The notes under the pieces are model-generated. The model worked only from the letters and a program-made list of their open reading frames with translations. It did not search any database and was not told the origin of the DNA. From positions 186,001 to 250,000 of the forward strand of contig NZ_JAQIPB010000002.1 of assembly GCF_028023875.1 (NCBI RefSeq): a DNA stretch of 64,000 bases, written 5' to 3'. Below are positions 58,441-64,000 of the stretch, piece by piece. A program made the translations under genes and the position numbers. Within the stretch, counting starts at the first letter, position 1. Each line of letters begins with the position of its first letter. The DNA comes from Xenophilus arseniciresistens (GTDB taxonomy: Bacteria; Pseudomonadota; Gammaproteobacteria; Burkholderiales; Burkholderiaceae_C).

Positions 58441-60171
58441 TCAGGCCTTGGCCTTCACGTAGCGGCCCGGCGCCGGCTCGATGAGCTTGTAGGCCGTGCC
58501 CTTGCCGTATGCCTTGGGCGCGGCGATCTGCTTGCCCGCATGCGACTGCAGCCAGGCGTCCCAGTCGGTCCACCAGCTGCCCGGCACCTCCGTCGCGCCC
58601 TGCAGCCACTGCGCGTGCGTGGCCGGGAACTTGCCGTCCTCGCGCAGCCAGTGGCTGCGCTTTTTCTTGGCGGGTGGATTGATCACGCCCGCGATGTGCC
58701 CCGAGGCGCCCATCACGAAGCGCTTCTTGCCCGTCAGGACCTGGGTCGAGGCATAGGCGCCGCCGATGGGCACGATGTGGTCTTCGCGCGAGCCGTAGAT
58801 GTAGACGGGCGCCTCGATCTCGCGCAGGTCGATCTTGCGGCCGCAGACCGTCACGCCCTGCGGATCGGCCAGCTTGTCTTCCAGGTAGGTGTTGCGCAGG
58901 TACCAGCAGTACATCGGACCCGGCAGGTTGGTGGCGTCGCTGTTCCAGTACAGCAGGTCGAAGGGCGGCGGGGTCTCGCCCTTGAGGTAATTGCCCACCA
59001 CGTAGTTCCACACCAGGTCGTTGGGGCGCAGGAAGCTGAAGGTGGAGGCCAGATCGGCGCCGGGCATCAGGCCGCCCTGGCCCATCTGCATCTCGCGAAA
59101 GCGCACGAAGTTCTCGTCGATGAAGATGTCCAGCACGCCCGTGTCCTCGAAGCGCAGCAGCGTGGTCAGCAGCGTGACCGAGGCCGCCGGCTGCTCGCCG
59201 CGTGCAGCCAGCACGGCCAGCGCGGTCGACAAGATGGTGCCGCCCACGCAGAAGCCCAAGGTGTTGATCTGGCCGCCCTTCTTGTCCTGGCCGCTGATCT
59301 CGCGCACCACGCGAATGGCTTCGATGGCCGCCTTCTCGATGTAGTCGTCCCAGGTGGTCTGCGCCAGGGACTCGTCGGGGTTGCGCCAGCTCACGACGAA
59401 GGTGCGATGGCCCTGCGCCACCGCATGGCGGATCAGCGAGTTCTCGGGCTGCAGGTCAAGGATGTAGAACTTGTTGATGCAGGGCGGCACCAGCAGCAAA
59501 GGCCGCTCGTAGACCTTGGCCGTCAGCGGCTTGTATTCGATGAGCTGGAACAGTTCGTTCTCGAACACCACCGCGCCTTCGCTGGTGGCCACGTTGCGGC
59601 CCACCTCGAAGGCGCTTTCGTCGGTCATGCTCACATGGCCCTGGCGCATGTCGTGCACCAGGTTCTGCACGCCGCGCGCAATGCTCTCGCCCTTGCTCTC
59701 GATGGCCTTCTGCTGGGCCTCGGCGTTGAAGGCCAGGTAATTGCTGGGGGCCGAGGCGGCCATCCATTGCTCCACCGCAAAGCGCAGCCGGGCCTTGGTC
59801 TTCTCGTCCGCCTCCACGGCCTCTGCCATCTGCAGCAGCGTGCGGGCATTGAGCAGATAGACGGCCGCGGAGAAGGCGGCCACCGGGTTGCGCGACCATG
59901 CTTCGCCGGCAAAGCGCTTGTCGCCGCTGGGTGTGGCCGCAAAGCCCTGCTGCCACAGCGCCATGGCCTGCTCGGTGTACTCGCGCTGCAGTTGCTGCAG
60001 CCGGTCGGCCTGGAAGGAGAACTGCGGCAGCGGCGAGAGCTGGCCCCCGCCCCAGGCACCGCCCTGGCCCAGCTCACCCAGAGAAGCCAGCGCCTTTTGC
60101 CAACTCTGGCCCAGCGCCTGCTGGAAGGCATCGAACATCGGGTTGGACGCCATCGAATCCTTCTGTGTCAT
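58441..60171 (-). CDS. phaC: Class I poly(R)-hydroxyalkanoic acid synthase
   Basis: PhaC polymerises R-3-hydroxyacyl-CoA on the granule surface. The 576-residue protein has the lipase-like box LGFCVGGT with nucleophile Cys308, the N-terminal PhaC domain with SRNPVAAFSAAVYLLN and the catalytic Asp and His in GSREDHIVP and GASGHIAGVINPP. The length fits class I, so no PhaE/PhaR partner is needed. The ATG at 60171 has AGGAGA 7 bases upstream; the longer frame starting at 60270 is rejected. Confidence 0.96.
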   Translation of the reverse strand: MTQKDSMASNPMFDAFQQALGQSWQKALASLGELGQGGAWGGGQLSPLPQFSFQADRLQQLQREYTEQAMALWQQGFAATPSGDKRFAGEAWSRNPVAAFSAAVYLLNARTLLQMAEAVEADEKTKARLRFAVEQWMAASAPSNYLAFNAEAQQKAIESKGESIARGVQNLVHDMRQGHVSMTDESAFEVGRNVATSEGAVVFENELFQLIEYKPLTAKVYERPLLLVPPCINKFYILDLQPENSLIRHAVAQGHRTFVVSWRNPDESLAQTTWDDYIEKAAIEAIRVVREISGQDKKGGQINTLGFCVGGTILSTALAVLAARGEQPAASVTLLTTLLRFEDTGVLDIFIDENFVRFREMQMGQGGLMPGADLASTFSFLRPNDLVWNYVVGNYLKGETPPPFDLLYWNSDATNLPGPMYCWYLRNTYLEDKLADPQGVTVCGRKIDLREIEAPVYIYGSREDHIVPIGGAYASTQVLTGKKRFVMGASGHIAGVINPPAKKKRSHWLREDGKFPATHAQWLQGATEVPGSWWTDWDAWLQSHAGKQIAAPKAYGKGTAYKLIEPAPGRYVKAKA

Positions 60172-60284
60172 GTTCCGGTCTCCTGTTCCTCGCCCTGGGG
60201 ATGCCAGTATGCTGCAATTCGGTGTCCGTCCCGAACCAAGCCTGAGCGCGACGCCCTCCCATTGCCCCACACCCCAAGCAAAGC

Positions 60285-60596
60285 GTGTTCATTTCGACCG
60301 TCGTGATCGCCTGGCTCTACGTCGTCGTGATGATGGCGGCGGCCGAAGCCCTGAGCCCGCAGGGCACGGTGCTGGGCGCAGTCTTCACCCTGCTGCTGTA
60401 CGGCGCGCTGCCGCTGGGCCTGGTGGTCTATGTGATGGCGACGCCGGCCCGCAAGCGCGCGCGCCGCGCGCGGGAAGCCGAGGAGGATGCAGCCCGCGCG
60501 GCGGCACGGGCCGCCGCTGCAGGCTCAGACGCGCCAGACCAGCGCCGCGAAGCGCCCGCTGCTGATGCCGTCGCGCCGGAAGGAAAAGAAACGTGA
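60285..60596 (+). CDS. Hypothetical small membrane protein, 103 aa
   Basis: This protein has two hydrophobic segments (about 4-22 and 29-50) followed by an Arg/Ala/Glu-rich cytoplasmic tail. It probably starts with GTG at 60285 (VFISTVVIAW), as there is no ATG in frame before the first helix. It is divergent from phaC and its last 72 bases overlap the 3' end of the convergent pgeF. I recall similar small proteins in Comamonadaceae but no function. Confidence 0.6.
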   Translation: MFISTVVIAWLYVVVMMAAAEALSPQGTVLGAVFTLLLYGALPLGLVVYVMATPARKRARRAREAEEDAARAAARAAAAGSDAPDQRREAPAADAVAPEGKET

Positions 60597-61340
60597 GGGG
60601 TTGGCGACGGTGCACCAGCCCTCGCTGCCATCGTTGCCATGGATCTGGCTCAGGCCCAGCGCGCGCAGGCGCTGGCGGGCCAGGGCCGGGAGATCGGCCA
60701 GCCACTTGCCCGGCACGGCGCCGGGCCTGAAGCACTGGGCCGCCTCGGCCGCATGGGCCTCGAAGGCCGCCTTCACTTCATCGCCCACTTCAAAGGCCTG
60801 CGGGCCGATGCACGGGCCCAGCCAGGCCATCAGTTCGACCGGCCCCTGCGCGCGGGTGACTGGCAGCGGCTCGCTGAAGGATTCGCACAGGCGCTCCAGC
60901 ACACCGCCGGCCAGGCTGCGCCAGCCGCAATGGGCCGCGCCCACGCGCGTGCCGTCGGCATCGCAGACCAGCACCGGCAGGCAGTCGGCCACCATCACGG
61001 CGCAGGCGATGCCCGGCGCCTCGCTGACGCAGGCATCGGCCGTGATGCCGTCGGCGCTGTCCGCGTCCAGCAGGTGCAGGTCGGTGCCATGCACCTGGCG
61101 CAGGAAGACCGGCCGGGCGCCCGCCGCCTCGGCCAGCCGCGCCCGGTTGGCCGCGACGTGCTCGGCCAGGTCACCCACATGGTCGCCCAGGTTCAGGCTG
61201 GCATAGGAGCCTTCGGACACGCCCCCCGGGCGCGTGGTGCACAGCGCGCGCACGCTGGGCGGCGCGGGCCAGTCGGGCACGATCCAGCCAGCGGCAGCCG
61301 CTGTCGGCTGCGGGGCCAGCGGGTCCTCAGGCCTGCGCAT
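60525..61340 (-). CDS. pgeF: Peptidoglycan editing factor / YfiH-family purine nucleoside phosphorylase
   Basis: This laccase-domain (YfiH) protein of about 271 residues has the zinc/copper-type ligands and family blocks RPGGVSEGSYASLNLGDHVGD (split), VHGTDLH, TADCLPV-like VMVADCLPVLVCD, AAHCGWRSLAGG and LGPCIGPQAFEVG. Family members act on adenosine/inosine or on UDP-MurNAc peptides with wrong residues. ATG codons at 61340 and 61376 both overlap maiA; I chose 61340 on spacing. The 3' end overlaps a convergent small gene by 72 bases. Confidence 0.9.
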   Translation of the reverse strand: MRRPEDPLAPQPTAAAAGWIVPDWPAPPSVRALCTTRPGGVSEGSYASLNLGDHVGDLAEHVAANRARLAEAAGARPVFLRQVHGTDLHLLDADSADGITADACVSEAPGIACAVMVADCLPVLVCDADGTRVGAAHCGWRSLAGGVLERLCESFSEPLPVTRAQGPVELMAWLGPCIGPQAFEVGDEVKAAFEAHAAEAAQCFRPGAVPGKWLADLPALARQRLRALGLSQIHGNDGSEGWCTVANPSRFFSFRRDGISSGRFAALVWRV

Positions 61341-61968
61341 CCGGGCATTGCGAGGGCTGCGCACGCTGGAAGGCATCGAGCTTCATGCACGCTTCGAAAG
61401 CGGCCATGGTGCGCGGCAGGCCGCTGAAGTCGCAGTCGAAACGCTGGCCGTTGAAGATCTGCGGCACCAGGCAGCAGTCGGCCAGCGTGGGCGTGTTGCC
61501 CCAGCAGTAGGTGCTGCCGGCCGGCGACTGCGCCAGCTGGCGCTCGAAGGCCTCGAGGCCCTCGCGCACCCAGTGGCGGTACCAGCGGTTCTTGGCCTCT
61601 TCGTCGAGCTTGAGTTCCTTGACCAGGTACTTGAGCACGCGCAGGTTGTTGATGGGGTGGATTTCGCAGGCGATGGACTGGGCCAGCGCACGCACATGGG
61701 CGCGGCCGACCGGATCGTGCGGCAGCAGCGCGGGCTCGGGCTGGACCTCGTCGAGGTACTCGATGATGGCCATGGACTGCGACAAGCGCTCGCCCTCGTC
61801 TTCCAGCAGCGGCACCAGCCGGTCGGCCGAGAGCTGGGCGAACGGGCCCGTGTGGTGGTCACCGCGCGCAATGTGCACCGGGATGTAGTCGAAGGCCAGG
61901 CCCTTCAGATGCAGCGCGATGCGCACGCGGAAGGAGGCCGAGGAGCGGAAGTAGTTGTGCAGCTTCAT
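61327..61968 (-). CDS. maiA: Maleylacetoacetate/maleylpyruvate isomerase (zeta-class GST)
   Basis: This 213-residue glutathione-S-transferase begins MKLHNYFRSSASFRVRIALHLK, with the SSxSxR active-site motif of the zeta class, and contains EIHPINNLRVL and TPTLADCCLVPQ. The family isomerises maleylacetoacetate or maleylpyruvate in tyrosine or gentisate breakdown. An ATG 6 bases upstream is also possible. It is divergent from a fumarylpyruvate-hydrolase-like gene, which favours the gentisate role (NagL), though MaiA cannot be excluded. Confidence 0.88.
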   Translation of the reverse strand: MKLHNYFRSSASFRVRIALHLKGLAFDYIPVHIARGDHHTGPFAQLSADRLVPLLEDEGERLSQSMAIIEYLDEVQPEPALLPHDPVGRAHVRALAQSIACEIHPINNLRVLKYLVKELKLDEEAKNRWYRHWVREGLEAFERQLAQSPAGSTYCWGNTPTLADCCLVPQIFNGQRFDCDFSGLPRTMAAFEACMKLDAFQRAQPSQCPDAQA

Positions 61969-62110
61969 CGTCATGACCGCGAGCATACGTCCCGCGGCGC
62001 GCTCCGGCCCGCCGGCCGCGCCACAACCCTGCGCCGTGCCGTGCCACGCCCGGCCGCGCGCTCTGGCACACTGCCGGCTTCGTCCGCCACCCCCTTTTAC
62101 AGAGCATCCC

Positions 62111-62812
62111 ATGGCCTCGGAATTCGTCTTTGCCCCGCCCCCCGTCGTGTCCGTGCCGGTCGCCGGCCGCAGCGCCCGTTTTGCGGTGCACCGCATCTAC
62201 TGCGTGGGCCGCAACTACGAGGAACACGCCAAGGAGATGGGCTTCACCGGCCGCGAGCCGCCCTTCTTCTTCATGAAGCCGGCCGATGCGCTGGTGGTGG
62301 TGGACGCGGGCCAGACCGGCACCATGGCCTACCCCACGCTGACCAAGAACCTGCATCACGAGATCGAACTCGTGGTCGCCATCGGCAAGGGCGGCAAGAA
62401 CATCGCCGCGGCCGACGCGCATCAGCACGTCTTCGGCTATGCCGTGGGCCTGGACATGACGCGCCGCGACCTGCAGGGCGAGATGAAGAAGCAGGGCCGC
62501 CCCTGGGACATCGGCAAGGCCTTCGAGCAGAGCGCCCCCATCGGCCCCATCGTGCCCAGGGAAGAAGCCCCGCAGGCCGAGCAGGCCCCGATCTGGCTGC
62601 AGGTCAATGGTGCCGACCGCCAGCGCAGCACCGTGGCCCAGCTGATCTGGAACGTGGCCGAGACCATCGAGCACCTCTCGGCCGCCTGGGAGCTGCAGCC
62701 CGGCGACCTGATCTACACCGGCACGCCCGAGGGCGTGGGCGCGGTGGTGGCGGGCGACACGCTGGTCGGCCAGGTCGAAGGCCTGCCCGCCCTGCAACTC
62801 AAGATCGTCTGA
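62111..62812 (+). CDS. Fumarylacetoacetate/fumarylpyruvate hydrolase family protein
   Basis: This 233-residue protein has the FAH-family blocks VHRIYCVGRNYEEHAKEMG, FFMKPADALV, HHEIELVVAIGKGG and GLDMTRRDLQ with metal-binding Glu/Asp residues, and the end TGTPEGVGAV. It resembles NagK-type fumarylpyruvate hydrolases of the gentisate pathway. The divergent GST gene supplies the preceding isomerisation step. The ATG at 62111 begins the family N-terminus. No gentisate dioxygenase is in the window. Confidence 0.9.
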   Translation: MASEFVFAPPPVVSVPVAGRSARFAVHRIYCVGRNYEEHAKEMGFTGREPPFFFMKPADALVVVDAGQTGTMAYPTLTKNLHHEIELVVAIGKGGKNIAAADAHQHVFGYAVGLDMTRRDLQGEMKKQGRPWDIGKAFEQSAPIGPIVPREEAPQAEQAPIWLQVNGADRQRSTVAQLIWNVAETIEHLSAAWELQPGDLIYTGTPEGVGAVVAGDTLVGQVEGLPALQLKIV

Positions 62813-62838
62813 CGCGCCCTCACCCGGGCCAGCCCACG

Positions 62839-63387
62839 ATGCTCACGCGCATACCCATCAAGCATTGCAAGAACTGCGGCACGGCCGTTGTCTACCGCGT
62901 CCCCGATGACGGCGACACGCGCGAGCGCGCCGTGTGCCCGGCCTGCAGCACGATCCATTACGAGAACCCGCTGAACGTGGTGGGCACGGTGCCGGTGCTC
63001 GGCGACAAGGTGCTGCTGTGCAAGCGCAACATCGAGCCGCGCTGGGGCAAGTGGACGCTGCCGGCCGGCTTCATGGAACTGGGAGAGACCACGGCCGAGG
63101 GCGCAGCCCGCGAAACCGACGAGGAAGCCGGCGCGCAGTATGAGATCGGCGGGCTGTTCACCGTGATGAACGTGCCGCGCGTGGGGCAGGTGCACCTGTT
63201 CTACCACGCGCGCCTGCTCAGCGACGTGTTCGCGCCCGGCCACGAGACCATCGAGGCGCGGCTGTTCGGCGAGGACGAGATCCCCTGGGACGAGATCGCC
63301 TTCCGCACCGTGCGCGAGACCCTGGAGCACTACTTTGCCGACCGGCGGCGCGGCCATTTCGGCGTGCACGCCGTGAACATTCTTTGA
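62839..63387 (+). CDS. Nudix hydrolase with N-terminal zinc ribbon
   Basis: This 182-residue protein has a CKNC...CPAC zinc ribbon (residues about 10-36) and a complete Nudix box, [20 protein letters not shown] followed by AG, at residues about 77-99. It resembles the NudC-like ADP-ribose/NADH pyrophosphatase group but is shorter than NudC. It hydrolyses nucleoside diphosphate derivatives; the true substrate is open. It starts 26 bases after the FAH gene and may be cotranscribed. Confidence 0.92.
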   Translation: MLTRIPIKHCKNCGTAVVYRVPDDGDTRERAVCPACSTIHYENPLNVVGTVPVLGDKVLLCKRNIEPRWGKWTLPAGFMELGETTAEGAARETDEEAGAQYEIGGLFTVMNVPRVGQVHLFYHARLLSDVFAPGHETIEARLFGEDEIPWDEIAFRTVRETLEHYFADRRRGHFGVHAVNIL

Positions 63388-63403
63388 CAGGAGCGCGGCG
63401 CCC

Positions 63404-63880
63404 ATGAAACGACGACTGGCGATGCTGGCCGCCCTGGCCGCGGCGGCCTGCAGCAGCGGCTCGGCCGAACCCGTGGGCGAGGTGGACACGGCCTTCAAGT
63501 TCATCGGCCCCAACCACAAGATCGTGGTCGAGGCCTATGACGACCCGCAGGTCAACGGCGTGACCTGCTATGTCTCGCGCGCCCGCACGGGCGGCCTGTC
63601 AGGTGCGGTGGGGCTGGCCGAGGACAAGGCCGAAGCCTCCATCGCCTGCAGGCAGGTGGGGCCGATCAGCTTCGCGCAGCCGCTGCCCGCGCGCGAGGAG
63701 GTCTATGCCGAGCGCCAGTCCATCCTCTTCAAGCGCCTGCGCGTGGTGCGCATGGTCGACAGCAAGCGCAACACGCTGATCTACCTCACCTATTCCGACA
63801 AGCTCATCGAAGGCTCGCCGCAGAACGCCGTCACGGCCGTGCCGGTGGACCGCGGCACGCCCATTCCGCGCAAGCCATGA
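63404..63880 (+). CDS. creA: CreA-family protein
   Basis: This 158-residue protein has a signal peptide with a likely lipobox (AAACSSG), then the CreA domain with [21 protein letters not shown] and a conserved Cys pair in GVTCYVSRA and IACRQVGPI. CreA is a secreted protein of unknown role. It lies 16 bases after the Nudix gene. Confidence 0.88.
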   Translation: MKRRLAMLAALAAAACSSGSAEPVGEVDTAFKFIGPNHKIVVEAYDDPQVNGVTCYVSRARTGGLSGAVGLAEDKAEASIACRQVGPISFAQPLPAREEVYAERQSILFKRLRVVRMVDSKRNTLIYLTYSDKLIEGSPQNAVTAVPVDRGTPIPRKP

Positions 63881-63910
63881 GCGGCTGAGCGCGCCAGAAC
63901 GCTCTCCCGC

Positions 63911-64000
63911 ATGAGCAACAACAAGGAGAACTCCCCCGGCGGCCCCGTGCGCGAGCTGTACGCCGCGCTGTGGCGGCATGCCCAGGGCATGCGCGGCACG
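63911..64000 (+). CDS. Start of an unidentified gene (possibly ABC transporter)
   Basis: Thirty codons are visible (MSNNKENSPGGPVRELYAAL...) before the window ends. The open frame, its distance from creA and a sequence like LYAALWRHAQGMRG resemble the first cytoplasmic stretch of ABC exporters with fused permease and ATPase. The product cannot be assigned from this fragment. Confidence 0.5.
   Translation, partial: MSNNKENSPGGPVRELYAALWRHAQGMRGT

Overview
The window looks like a chromosome segment of a GC-rich betaproteobacterium of the family Comamonadaceae (Acidovorax/Alicycliphilus/Diaphorobacter/Comamonas type). Support comes from the uniformly high GC, a complete polyhydroxybutyrate gene set (phaC, phaA, phaB, phaZ), a Bug-type solute-binding protein, the aat-bpt pair, a lone RnfB, and a GC-rich interspersed repeat that I recognise from this family. 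All functions are assigned by reading translated sequence and recalling families; no search was run.

Region 1 (1-26450) is interpreted as the right part of a Tn4371-family integrative conjugative element. Its right end is well supported: a LysR regulator (TraR position), an EexN-like entry-exclusion lipoprotein, traG, a CopG-like protein, trbB-C-D-E-J-L-F-G-I and a DUF2274 protein. These are packed head to tail with many 4-base ATGA overlaps and end in a strong terminator. About 200 bases further lies TTTTTCAT (26443-26450), the attachment core known for Tn4371. Integrase, relaxase, traF and the left end are outside the window. The cargo (1-12890) is an acyl-CoA catabolic module. One leftward operon encodes an LCAD-like acyl-CoA dehydrogenase, an alpha-methylacyl-CoA racemase, an acyl-CoA ligase and a thiolase (cut by the window edge). 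Rightward genes encode an SDR, a nitroreductase-family flavoprotein, a large DmdC-type acyl-CoA dehydrogenase and both ETF subunits. Two AraC regulators sit among them. Ligase, racemase, dehydrogenases, ETF and thiolase together suggest beta-oxidation of an exogenous, probably methyl-branched, carboxylic acid; the substrate cannot be read from the sequence.

Region 2 (26451-44429) is ordinary chromosome: an SOS-box-preceded SplB-like radical SAM protein, N-end-rule transferases (aat, bpt), an IclR regulator, a PBP7-like endopeptidase, two different leuA genes behind what looks like a leucine attenuator with a 17-residue leader peptide, pssA, nadE-glnB, a DMT transporter coupled to a GNAT-like protein that carries an in-frame repeat insertion, and a LysR regulator divergent from an M20 peptidase and a Bug protein.

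Region 3 (44430-64000) holds PHB depolymerase phaZ, an orphan RnfB, a LysE exporter, bioB with an overlapping VOC gene, an LRR-DUF1963 protein, dusA, three small unknown proteins, a KefB-type antiporter, phaB, a deoxyribosyltransferase on the opposite strand between phaB and phaA, phaA, phaC, pgeF, a maiA/nagL-like isomerase divergent from a fumarylpyruvate-hydrolase-like gene, a Nudix hydrolase, creA and the first codons of a further gene. No rRNA, tRNA or CRISPR array was seen.
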